DNA of 64,000 nt from Poronia punctata (lineage: Eukaryota > Ascomycota > Sordariomycetes > Xylariales > Xylariaceae): assembly GCA_022579005.1 (NCBI GenBank), contig MU401473.1:186001-250000 (forward strand), in the 5' to 3' direction. Shown here one piece after another: positions 37,619-49,418 of this stretch; the stretch's first letter is position 1, and every line of letters starts with the position of its first letter. The position numbers and the translations under genes are program-made. The notes under the pieces are model-generated. The model saw only the letters and a list, made by a program, of their open reading frames with translations. It had not been told where the DNA came from and did no database searches.

Positions 37619-40433
37619 TGCGACGGAAAGAGTCCTATTGATATTACTAATACAAGAAAAATATAGGTTGAAGAGGCGCGTTTACCTTTGAGACGCGTAC
37701 GAGTAAAACCGAAGATTGATGCGTAGTCACGTGACAAGTTTTTTTTACATGCGCCAAGTGTTGATAGTTCGTCTCCGTTGGGAGTCATTGTCACTTCGTA
37801 GTTTGCTTAATGGTCCCGTGGTATCAAGAAGATGCAGTAAAATTACCCGGTCACGATAACAATGTACAACGTACATGGCCTTTGATTCAACCAGGTTATA
37901 TGGGACAGATTTTACCCCATCAGCATCAAAGCGGGTGAAGCACCGAAAAGTGGACCGGCAGCTACAGCCTACCCGGTAGACACAAACTTCTAGGTATTGG
38001 AACCCTACATTGAAACAGAATCATACCGTCTGTAACTAACCGCTGGCTTTCTTGCTCGTATCCTCGGGTTTATCATTGCCAAGTAGACTTGTCCGAGCTT
38101 GCAGCGTTTGGGGCCTCGAGGAATACACATAATAGTATAATACCGTGTACCAGAGCTCCCCAGGGCAAACTCACCGTTCTGGGACTCTTCAAAGAGCCTG
38201 TTTATGACGGTGAAGACGATACTGCTACTCGAATCCTTGCTATCTGGCCAGGTGACATGCGGTAACTTGGAGAGAAATCAGCAAACTATGCAAACAATTG
38301 TGCTTACCCATATGTGGGAATGCTCTCATCTAAGTGATACCCCTACAAACATTCCTTTCGTTTGCTTTGGTAAGGAGTCTGTGGCAACGGCCCCATCCTG
38401 TCATTGCCATTGGGAGGGGCTCTTTTTAATGATTCACAGAACCCCGCGTTGTGGAGCTACTGACTCGACATAAAAAGGTACTGTCTCGCACCGACTAAAA
38501 ATCTGGAGTCAAATGCGAGTTGACGTTTTAATCTAGACTAGATTCTTCATCGAATGCAAGGAATTAGGCGATCTGTGGTTGTTCCAATATAGATCGGACG
38601 ATCCCCTTTCTGGTCTCTGTTAGTCTTTAGTGCGCTGGCCACTTGCACAATATTTACTGTGTGCGAGGGGGTGTAGTGGTCAGAAACTCAGTCTGTTGAA
38701 CCTGTAAACAAGAAGTGATTCTCTGGTTACATATATTTGGGCTGGTCAAAAGTCTGGGAGTTATATTGTGTTGCTGTTATTCGGCAACCCCTATGACTGC
38801 GGGTCAATCGGAAGCTCGAGCACACTCTTGTTCTCACATGTGCAACGGCAGCGGGGACGGGGACGGGACGATTAAAGTTGTGGCGGGGAGTGCGAACCCC
38901 ACGACAAATCCATAATAAGGTACACTTAGTTAAAACCTGTCAACGTCAGTCACTTAACTGACATGCGTAACCTTACACGTACCCCTATTTAGTATGTGTA
39001 GTCGCCTTAGATTGGCGACATAACTGGAATTCCCCGACATAGGCCAGCTCGATTCTTATCAAGAATTGCCAAAAAAGAAAATGAAGGAGTCACAAACCCT
39101 ATAATACGGGATAGAACTGATGAGGAACGTAGCCATGGGAAATCCACGTAGGTACACGCGTACGGCACGTTCGGTTAAGCTAATATGATAGGGTACCTCC
39201 CTCAAATGACGTCTACCGGTAGATGCTGGCGAGCGGGGAATATCCTCAAATACGTGTACAGCCCCACGGACTTCTGGATATTTAACATCCTCCTCTCCAA
39301 ACAACTTGTTATATGGCGAAAGATGAGCGTTGGTAGACCAAGTCTAGATATCATCCCGTTCTATCGCTGGAGGTGGGGGTTCGCATTTGCCCGAGCGGAA
39401 CCTCGGAATCTGTCGCTCCAGAGTGTTTGGACACCGCACAATACCGTGATCATGTGGATAGGCTCAGTATTATATAATTACCATGAACCAAACTACGTGC
39501 ATATTCGGACAGCATCATGAGGTTAGGTAGGGCTGGTAGGGACAACTTGAGATTCAATTCCTCACTAAAAAATACTCGGATTTTGACAACGGGATATCGG
39601 TGGAGTAAGGTCCTGGAGGAACACCAAAAACACTTCTCTTGAAACAAAGCTAGCTGGAATGAAGGGACGCCGCCTTACCCAGCATTGTATTCCTCGAAGA
39701 GGCTGAGTGTTTCGCAAAGACCCCGAGGTAAAAAGCAACTTTACCTTTGATGTCCTCGGAGAAAGCGCCGGGCCCCCGGCACAGGAGCACCTTACTAGGC
39801 AAGTTTAGCCGTATGGGGCACACTAGGTATTATGCCAACCCGGTCACTAATGGCGTCGGGGGCAATCCATCGATCAACCAATGCCGGCGCGTTCAGAATT
39901 GCTACACATATCTCGCCAAGCGCAAAGATTTTTGATCTGGGGGGACCCCCTGACGTAGCTACTAAGGTAGGTAGGTCAAAACCCCGGCAAGGACCCTTTC
40001 AACCCCTGACTTTAAGCGAGACGCTGTGGGGACGAGGCTTGAAACAAGTGGTCTGCTTGATCTGGATTGGCCAGCAGAGATCTCAAACAAGGACATCCAC
40101 TCTCCACAAGGAGCCCCACAGCTGCTTGGATGGAATTTTTAACCTTTGTGCTGCCGAAGTCCAACCCCCAGTCAAACCAGTTATACAGTGCTGTTTACTG
40201 TGGCTTGTAAAGAGGTCAATTGAATCGTACGTACATACATCTGTTGTTCGCTACAAAGCCTTATTAAATTATGGCAGGCTGACTTTTATTGCAGCACAAA
40301 TAGTATGTAAACAATTGGTTTGTTTTATCTTGACTACGAGCATCTAGATATAACTGCCTTATGTTAGGTTTTTGTACATTCCACACAGTATCATCGGAGA
40401 CCGTCAAACTGCGAGAGATCGGAAATGTTTGTT
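37619..40433. other. 2.8-kb spacer between MutY and the mobile element
   Basis: No supportable gene. Frames of 60-170 codons (38204-38473, 38715-38915, 39185-39520, 39832-40347) have no domain and no plausible splicing. A segment near 38668-38705 vaguely resembles the 5' half of a tRNA but lacks a T arm. Confidence 0.4.
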
Positions 40434-40441
40434 CTGTTTCT
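40434..40441. repeat. target-site duplication, left copy
   Basis: CTGTTTCT immediately before the left terminal inverted repeat; the same 8 bp follow the right end at 45361-45368. Confidence 0.9.
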
Positions 40442-40585
40442 TAGCCCACCTACGTCTACCTTAAAAAATTCCTACATTTAAGGAGTTCTCTACTTAAGCT
40501 GCAATAGTTTATTACGCTACCTATTTTATATACAAATCTAGACAAGGGTAGCTATATACTAGTATTTAAAAAAATAAGTAACTTA
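40442..40585. repeat. left terminal inverted repeat (144 bp)
   Basis: Aligned by eye without gaps to the reverse complement of 45217-45360. Eleven differences, all transitions; in ten of them this copy has A or T. Confidence 0.92.
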
Positions 40586-43500
40586 AAATATATTTATTAT
40601 AATAAACTTTTATATACTTAAGTAAAAAAACTATAAAGTTAAAAATTTTAGTATATTTATAACTTTTTATAATAATATGTTTATATAGCAAATATTAGTA
40701 ATTTTGTTATTAAAAAAAAAAGCATATAATTAAGTTTTTATAAAAATTTTATAATAAATATATAGCATACTATTATAAACAAAGTACTTTACTTAATAAA
40801 GCTTATAATGCTTGCTATTAAAGCTTTATTGCTATATTTTATAATAGTTTACTTACTACTATAGTAGCGCTAGCTTACTAAGCTACTTAAAAAGCACTAG
40901 TTTTTTAGTTTATACTTAGTATGCTAGCAAAAGCATCTTTATTATTATTAATACAAATAAAGCTATTTTTATTTACTAATATTATAGCACTAGCAATATT
41001 TTATATATTAAAGCTATTTTTACTTTTATTTTTTAGTATAGTGCTGCTAATATTATAAAAATAACTTAATTTTACATTATTAGTATTGCTATTAGTACTT
41101 ATAATTTAATTAAGTTATAAACTTATATTTTAATAAACTAAACTTTTTTATTTTTTAGTATAGTTATCCTAGTTACATTTTTTTTTTTATATTATTTAAT
41201 ATGCTTTTATTATAATTATTTATTAGCATATAGCAGCGCCTTTATAAAGTTTAATTTTTTTATAGCAAAGTATTTAATAGCTACTAGTTTATATTTACTA
41301 TAAGTGCTGCTAAACTATATTATTATTAATATACGCTTTAATAAAGTTAGTAACGTTTTTAGCTTAATAATGCTAAAGCTATAAAATTAAATTTTATATA
41401 AGCATAAAAAAGTTAATATTTTTAGTTTATACGCTAGCTTATAACTACTAATAAAAGTTAAAATTGCTTTTTTTTAACTTTTTGCTTTTATATATAAAAA
41501 TATATTAAACTTACTTTTTATTACAAATTTTAAGCTTAAATTGCTTATATAATATATGCTAGCACAAAATGCCTATTTGCTTAAAATAATTTTTTATACT
41601 ATAATTAGCTACTATTTTTTTTAATAAACTTTAAAAGCTTACTTATATATTTTAAAGTATTAATATTTTTTTTATAATACATTTTAATAATATAGTTATA
41701 TTATTTATAAGCCTTTTTAAGCGCTAGCTAGCTTATTATAAAAAATAACTTTTTATTTATAAACATTTTAATAAAAAAGCAAATAGTTTTTATATATTAT
41801 TATTATAACCTAACTTTTTTTTTATATTTATGCTACTTTTACTTACTAAAGTTATAAATAACTTTTATAAGCATAATAATACTAATAAAAGCGTTTTAAA
41901 GTTAAGTTTAAACTTTATAATAAGCTAATTTTAACTTTAATAAACTTATTACTTTAAAATTATAATAGCTTTATATAAATATAGTATATTACTTTTTTTT
42001 ATAGCTTATATAAGTATTACTAAAATAGTTAATAATTAATTTTTAGTTTGCAAATTTGCTTTAAAAGTTATTTTAATATTTTATTATTATTACTAGCAAC
42101 TTTATATGTACTATATACTTTTAAAGCATTAAAACGCTATTAATAAAGTAGTTAATAATAAGCTTACTATTATAAAAACGCGCTTTTATATAGTAAACTT
42201 TATTAGTACTATAAATATATTTATAAAAAGCTAAAAACTTATAAAGTATTAAATTTAAAGCAATAGCTGTTTTTTTAGCTATATATTTTATATAAAAAAC
42301 TACTTTATTGCTTAATAAAAAAAAAGTAATTTATATTAGTTTAAATCTTAGCAGCTTTTTTTTTTTTACTTTATATTAATACTAGTATAAACGTTTTTTA
42401 TAATATACTATAAGCATAGTTATTATTATATATAATTACTTTATACTGCTTAAATAGCGCTTTTTTAGTAAAAAAATAGTTAATTACTATAATATAAAGT
42501 AAATAAACTATATTTAGCTATTTTTATAGCATATTAACATACTTTAAAGCTTATTATATTATAATAGTTTGCTTATTAAAAATTAAAGCATAACTAATAT
42601 TAAAATAAGTGCTAACTAATATAATATTATTAAGTTAAAGCAATAGCATATTATATTTATAAATATAATAAATAAAATTTATTATAATAAGCTTGTTATA
42701 ATATTTATATATTTTTTAAAACTAATAAAAAAATTAAAACAAACTAACTAAGTGCTTATTTTTAACTAAAAGTATGCTAAACACATTATTTTTTACTTAT
42801 AGCTATATTAAGATTTTAAAAGCATTACTAAAAACCTTTTTTTGCTTTTTTTAATAAATAAAAGTATAATTATTAACATTTTTTATAATAGCTATATAGT
42901 TAAAGTTAGCAATAAGTAAGTTAGCGTAAATCTTAGTATATAACTTATAAATAGCAACGCTATATTTTATTACTTTTTATTAAATAATTATAAAAGCTTA
43001 ATAAATATAGTAATTTTTTAAGTTATTTAATAAAAAGTAGTTATAATAAAATTTAATAACTTTAAAATATTAGTAGCTATTACTAAGTTTAGCAGCGCTT
43101 TTAAATTTATAGTTAGTTTTTTTTAACGTAAATTTTCTTATATATAAAAAAGCTTTAAACTTAAACGCTTTAGCTTTATTATATAAAACCTTATATTTTA
43201 TTGCTGTTTTATTTTTATTTTAATATAAAAGTATAAAAATTACGCTATAGCTATAAATAATACTATAAGCTTAAATAGCTACAAAGTAACTAAAAAACGT
43301 TTTATATTATAAAAATAAAAATAATAAGATTTTAATATTGCTGCACTTAAAGTTTGCTATATTAATAATAAACGCTAGTTAGCAAAAAATTTAAAAAATA
43401 CTTAGTATAAAAGTTAATAAGCAGTATTAAAAAATAAAATAAATAAAGTTAATAATAAAGTAACTATAAAAATTTAATTTTTTATATTAGTATATTTAGC

Positions 43501-44314
43501 ATATTAACGCGTAAAAAAAACTATATATATTATTATTTATAGTATAAATAGCAAATTTGCTATATAAACTATATAAAAAATAAGTTATTTATATTATAAA
43601 AAAAAATATATTATAAAGCTAATTTGCTAATTTATATATAAGCTATATAGCTATAGCTAATATAAATCTTTTTTTTTTTTTTTTAAAAAAAGTTACTTAT
43701 TTTTTTTTACTTTTTTAACTATATTTAAGCCTTGCTAACTAATTTTTTATTGCATTTTTAAACGAATTAGCTAACTTTAAAGCTTATAAACTAATTTTTT
43801 ATAATGTTACGCATTAATATACTTTATAACGCCTTTATTGCTTATTTACTAGCTTAAAGCTATAGCTTAGCTTTTTTTTAGCTTTTATTATTATTTTTGT
43901 TTTTATTATTTATTTAATATTTTTTTTTTTTTTTTTTAATAACTTATAAGCCTAAAAGCTAAATTTAGCAGTTTTTAATTTAAATATACTTTATTAAGTT
44001 AATTTTAGTTAGCTTATATACGTTGTTTATAATATTATTTTTATTGTTATAAAAATATAAAAAGCATAATTACTAGTTTTAAGGCTTAGTGCTATAATAT
44101 AAACAAATTTACTTTATTTTTATTAAAAAGTATTATTATACTATAATTATTATAAAGTTTATTTGTTTACTTAATTTTTGCTAATATAATAGCTATTAAT
44201 AAAGCAATAAAACCTTTTAACTAACTAGCTAACTATAACGCTAAAGTTAACTTTGCTATTTTAATAATTTATTTAAATAATAAACCTAGCTAAGTTAAAA
44301 CTAATAAAATTAAC

Positions 44315-44566
44315 AAATAAATAAAACTAAAAAAAGTATTATTACTATTATAGTAAACTATTTATTAAAAGCTTAAAAGTAAATTAAAAAAAGTGTTATT
44401 ATTATTATAGTAAACTATTTTAAAAGTTTAAAAAGTTTTTTATACTTTTAAACTTTTAAGAAATAGTTTGTTATAATAGTAATAATACTTTTTTTAGTTT
44501 ACTTTTAAGCTTTTAATAAATAGTTTATTATAATAGTAATAATACTTTTTTTAGTTTTATTTATTT
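44315..44566. repeat. internal palindrome built of repeated 65-70-bp units
   Basis: Two arms of about 120 bp are inverted around 44440, separated by a short T-rich loop. Each arm contains two direct copies of a unit with the core ACTAAAAAAAGTATTATTAC followed by TATTATAGTAAACTATTT. That makes four copies, two in each orientation. Differences between arms are mostly transitions plus a small indel near the centre. Confidence 0.85.
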
Positions 44567-44926
44567 ATTAATTTAATTAATTTTAATATTATATTAGCTA
44601 TATTGTTTAAGTAAAAATTAATAGTTTTAATAGCTTTAATAGCTTTAGCTAAAAAAAACTAAAAAGTTTTTAAGCTAGCTGCTTTAATAGCAGCTTTGCT
44701 TACGCTTTATAGCTAGCTACTAATATAGCTATAGCTGCTAAAGCTGCTTAATAGTATTAAAAAATATAAAAATAATAAAAAAAGTTAAAATATAATAAAG
44801 TTAAAAATAAAATAAATATAGCAAAAGTAAGTAAATAAATAAAAAATATAATTTTAAAAAAAAAAAAATTAGTACGCTATAAAATAAGTAACCTTACTTA
44901 CTTACTTACTTACTTTACTTATATAT

Positions 44927-45009
44927 ATATACGCGCTTTTTATTATTACTTATATATATATATGCGCTTTTTATTATTATTTATATATATATGCTGCTGT
45001 TATTATTGC
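44927..45009. repeat. tandem repeat, about 31-bp unit, near right end of element
   Basis: Three units of the form ACTTATATATATATGCGCTT plus TTTATTATT, with small changes in the TA run and at the GC step. Preceded by a short (ACTT)n run at 44891-44920. Confidence 0.8.
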
Positions 45010-45216
45010 TATAATCTTTAAATAGCTTTAAAAATAAGCTTATAATAGCTAATTTAAATATACTTTATATTTATAAAATATTAATTTATACTTAATTATA
45101 AAAATAACTATAATATTAAATATAAAGTATTATATTTAAATATAAAGTACTAAATAGCTTTATTATTATTAAATATTAGCAGCAGTAACTTAAGCAATAC
45201 CTAGGTCTATTAATTC

Positions 45217-45360
45217 TAAGTTACTTATTTTTTTAAGTACTAGTGTATAGCTACCCCTGTTTAGATCTGCATACAAAATAGGTGGCGTAATAGACTATTG
45301 CAGCCTAAGTAGAGAACTCCTTAGATGTAGGAATTTTTTAAGGTAGACGTAGGTGGGCTA
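45217..45360. repeat. right terminal inverted repeat (144 bp)
   Basis: Reverse complement of the left repeat with 133 of 144 positions identical by my count. This is the more GC-rich, presumably less mutated copy. Confidence 0.92.
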
Positions 45361-45368
45361 CTGTTTCT
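45361..45368. repeat. target-site duplication, right copy
   Basis: CTGTTTCT directly after the element end, identical to 40434-40441. Confidence 0.9.
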
Positions 45369-46052
45369 GGACCCAACAAGATCCTACTCTACTAACGTTG
45401 GTGGACCCTCTGAATCTATCCCTAGATTGGTAACTGGTTTGAGTCAAGGTACATGAGTGCGTGTCGATGCTATTGTATGCTAGGTACATGAACTCTTATG
45501 ACTTGATACCACGTCTTTTTAGTTTAAAGATAATTACTCGTATGGTGTAAGGGACTCCCGCTGTGGGTAGGGCGCACCTACCTGTCTTTGTTGCAGCCAC
45601 AATCCATACAATCCATGTTTTAATGCCTTCCTGTCAATTGAGTAGTTGCCATCTAGACTACTTCCCGAACTTACTCAAATTTTTCCCTTTACTTTACCCC
45701 GGATGGAACGATTATAGACTCACGATCCCCAACTCCTTTCTCAACTACTTACTCAGTTTCGAGGTTTGCCTTTTATTGCGTCCCTTACCTTCTTCATCCA
45801 GTCTGTCGTTAAAGTAGGATAAAGAATCTGCCTACTCTTTTCATCAATCAGGATCACTCATTGTCCACCACTTATCACATTGTTTGTCTCTAGACACTCA
45901 ATCGCACTCTCACTTCTTAGTCGACTACAAACCCTATCGATTGCCTGGTGCGATCTTAGTATGTCGATTTATTTGAACAACTTTCGTTAAGATCAATTCC
46001 TCCCTGACTCGTATGATCGATTCCTTTCTACCTGGACCCAACGGCGTTGCCA
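45369..46052. other. 5' flank of the mechanosensitive channel gene
   Basis: 684 bp of upstream sequence. The pyrimidine-rich stretch from about 45700 to 46040 is typical of a fungal promoter or 5' UTR. An open frame at 45563-45817 has no domain. Confidence 0.5.
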
Positions 46053-48766
46053 ATGTCTGGTAGATCCCCACTGTCTCCTCGGGGCTTTGTACCCCTCGGG
46101 ACGACACGCTCCAACATGCCCGATGGCGATATCCCCTTGACCCAGATCCGCAGCAATGCGAGCTCTACTGGAGCTCGCAAGGCCAACCAAGGAGTAGGCA
46201 CCGCCTTCGATCATGAGGGCTCCATTTACAAAACCGAGACTGGCGAGAAATCCCACCACTTCTTCCATCGTGGCCGCAGGCAGGCCAAGAGCGATGACAG
46301 ACCACCTACCCCAGATAGCCTCGCGGCTAATGACTTTGCCCTCACCCCCATGGGGAAGTTGTATACTCGCATCGTCCGCGCATCCGTCACAACGCGATAT
46401 TTGGTTTATATCGTCCCTATAGGCCTTTTGCTGGCCGCCCCCTTGATCGTTCTGGCCGCTTTGAACAAGATTCACGATATCCCCGTCGGCAAAGGTCCCA
46501 AGGGAGAGAAAGGGCCTCCATTATTCTTCTTGTTTCTCTGGATTGAAATCGCTTGGTTGGCGCTATGGGTCGGGAAACTCGTTGCTTGGTTACTCGCGCC
46601 TGCGCTGATGTTCTTTACCGGTGTGATTAGCCCCGGCACACGGAAATACGCGGCCCTTCTTCGGAACCTTCAGATCCCATTGTCGCTCTTCTTTTGGGCC
46701 CTCGCGGACTTCCTCGTTTTCGTCAACCTGCTACAGTACCGCCACACAGCAGTATCGTGGGTTAACACCCTCACGAAGGTTCTAGGCGCGTCTTTCGTAT
46801 CCGCAGCCATTTTCCTCGGGGAGAAGGCGTTCGTGCAACTTATTAGCATTACGTACCACCAACGTTCCTTTGCCAACCGGATTCAAGACTCCAAGCGCGA
46901 TGTTCATCTGCTCGGACTAATGTACGATGCCTCTCGCAAGCTCTTTCCGATGTATTGCGACGAGTTCCTCGAAGAAGACCAGATAATCAACGATAGTATC
47001 GAGATTCTCCTTGCCGGCATTAAGAAGGGCAGGAGAAACAGAAAGAACGGAGCCATCATGCCAGCAAGATTGATTGGAGGCGTTGGCCGAATCGGAAACA
47101 AAGTCACATCTGCGTTCGGCAACATTGCGTCGGAGATAACGGGAAAACAGACATTCAACCCTAACTCGGCACATTCCATCGTCATCGAAGCTCTCGAGAA
47201 AGCCAAGTCCTCGGAGGCTTTGGCTAGACGTATCTGGATGTCATTTGTTGTAGAAGGAAAGGATGCTCTCTACGCCGAAGACATCGCCGAAGTGCTCGGA
47301 CCAAGATTTGAGGACGAGGCCGAGGAATGTTTTAGTGCTATGGATGCTGATGGCAACGGTGACATCAGCCTTGACGAGATGGTCAGGAAAGTGGTTGAAA
47401 TCAGTAAGGAGAGGACAGCCATTGCCAATAGCATGCAGGACATCGGCCAGGCACTAGGAGTGTTTGATAAGATTTTACTCTTCATTGTGCTTCTCATTGT
47501 CATTTTTGTCTTTTGTAAGTTCAATCTGTTTCGGTCGTTTGGATCGATGTACAAGGGCTAACCGGATAAACAGTGGCATTTTTCCAGAGTTCTTTCGTCA
47601 CTACGCTGGCGACTGCGGGTACGACATTGTTGTCCCTCTCTTTCATCTTTGCCGTCACGACCCAGGAGTTCTTGGGTTCCTGCATCTTCTTATTCGTCAA
47701 ACACCCGTACGATGTCGGAGACCGTGTCGACATCACCGGCCCGGAGAAAGAACAACTCATAGTTGAGAGAATTTCCCTCTTATATACCGTCTTCACTCGG
47801 ATCGATAAAATGCAAGTGGTGCAGATTCCCAATATCGTTCTTAATACACTTTGGATTGAGAACGTGTCACGAAGCAAAGCGATGAAGGAAACCATTGATA
47901 TCAACGTCTCCTATGACACAAGCTTCGACGACATCGAACTACTTCGTCTAGAGATGGAAAGGTTCGTTCGGGCGCCCGAAAACTCGAGGGACTTCCAGCA
48001 GGATATTGCTATCTCTGTTGGAGGGGTTGGAGATCTGGATAAACTTCAACTCAAAGTCACTATCAAGCACAAGTCCAACTGGCACAACGACGCCGTTCGT
48101 GCCACTCGACGGTCTAAATTTATATGTGCTCTTGCACAGGCACTGAAGAAGGTACCCATATATGCTCCTGGTGGAGGTAGCGAAGCTCTTGGTGGTCCTA
48201 CCAACCCATCCTACTCCGTCAGTGTTTCGGACAGGGAGGCTGCTGCGGCTCGTGAGAAGGCAGCACAAGAAAAGGATGCCGGTCGACTTGTGCCCCAAAA
48301 TTCTTCGACCACGACCGACGAAAATCCAGCAGCGAAGGGTTTCAACACAATCAACCCTCTAAGTGCAGCTGAAGCTGGTGGCGGTTACAATCGCGACGAT
48401 GATGCCTTCGCCAACAGCAATCGACTCTCCATCGACAGGGTACGTAGCGATGCTGCCTCTACCAAATCGCTACGAAAGACGGACAGCCAACGCAGCGGTC
48501 GTCGGAGAGTGGGTGAGACCGTACCTACCGAAGGAAACAGGGAGAGAGCGCCAAGCCTCCAAGTAACCCAGCATCTAGGTGCCTTTGACGAGGAAGCAGA
48601 GATCGGAGTGACAACCCCTTATTATGCAGCCACCCAAGGCACAGGCTATCTCCCATCATCAAACATGCCCGGCACAGCACCGGTACAAAATCCCAGCAAC
48701 CTTGCTAGTAGGCCAGGGGCTGGGCCACGACCTGGCCCCGAGACGTCAAATCCCTATCAACGGTAG
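46053..48766 (+). CDS. EF-hand MscS-type mechanosensitive ion channel (Msy family)
   Basis: Membrane channel that opens under tension; fungal Msy1/Msy2-type proteins act in ER or internal membranes during hypo-osmotic shock and are calcium-linked. Two exons (46053-47514, 47574-48766) give 884 aa. A cytosolic N-terminus is followed by about four membrane helices (YLVYIVPIGLLLAAPLIVLAA, FLFLWIEIAWLALWVGKLVA and two more). An EF-hand at about 431-442 (DADGNGDISLDE) is complete for calcium ligands. The pore-lining helix (FVTTLATAGTTLLSLSF) and MscS beta-domain (PYDVGDRVDI, VQIPNIVL) follow. The C-terminal 200 residues are Ser/Ala/Gly-rich and disordered. I chose ATG 46053 because the in-frame codon upstream is TTG. 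Confidence 0.93.
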
Positions 48767-49418
48767 CATCGTTGAAGGCCATAGGCCATCGGGTTCTTAG
48801 TTCCCCTTGGTGCATTTGCAACTTGATTAGGACATTTACTCTTCAGTACATTTAGCGTTAGGGTCGGCAGGCGTTCAAAAAGTCGTGTAAATATGTGTAT
48901 GAAGGAGGCTGATATCGACCCGTCCTTGAATAGATGGTTGGGTAATTCGCTACAAGGCGACTATAGACCGAAAATAAAGGGAAGCTGTTCAGGAACGGCG
49001 AACATCGTATGATAAATGTAATGCGATCATAGACTTAGAAAGGGGGAAGCAGAATAAGACATGAGTTGAGACGTTTAAAAAATATGTGTTTGTTAACAAG
49101 TTTGGAGTGACTTACCCGGATGTGGTAGTTCGTACTTATACTTTGCAACTGATCTGGGTCACGTGATAGACGCAAACCTACGAGTATTTATTCGGTGGAT
49201 AGTCTTCACGGTGGACTTGTAGGGTGCTGATGAGATTCAAATCTGTCTTTTGTAGCAATCTCCATTTTACTCCTAGTCAAATACCGGAAGCTATGTAGGT
49301 CATATACTAAATCCTGTAAACCTTTTTACGGCCCAGGTTGCATGACGAGTACAAAAGAGGAAGACATACGTCCAAGCTAGGTAAAACAGACTGTATTTCA
49401 AGGCATACAACATCTGCT
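48767..49418. other. convergent 3' ends
   Basis: 652 bp between the stop codons of the channel (plus) and PRMT3 (minus). No feature recognised. Confidence 0.5.

Larger units (their letters stand above)
40442..45360. mobile_element. 4,919-bp TIR DNA transposon, hypermutated (hAT-like by 8-bp TSD)
   Basis: The element starts TAGCCCACC and ends GGTGGGCTA. Its two ends form 144-bp terminal inverted repeats, and it is flanked by a perfect 8-bp target-site duplication. An 8-bp duplication fits hAT, and also P or Merlin superfamilies; hAT is the commonest of these in fungi. The TIRs are unusually long for hAT. Between the TIRs the sequence is extremely AT-rich, with stop codons in every frame and no long open frame, so no transposase can be recognised. 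C survives mainly after A or G. Mobility in trans is possible only if an intact relative supplies transposase; the long, well-conserved TIRs leave that open. Confidence 0.88.

Noticed and set aside
38640..38720. tRNA-like 5' half (GTGTAGTGGTCAGAA followed by an anticodon-stem-like block)
   Set aside because: No T arm, acceptor pairing or terminator could be found downstream.
39832..40347. 171-codon open frame left of the transposon
   Set aside because: No domain, Cys/Trp-rich odd composition, no start context; likely chance.
40442..45360. Tc1/mariner assignment based on TA at both ends
   Set aside because: The flanking match extends to a full 8-bp duplication outside TAGCCC...GGGCTA, so TA belongs to the inverted repeat, not to the target duplication.
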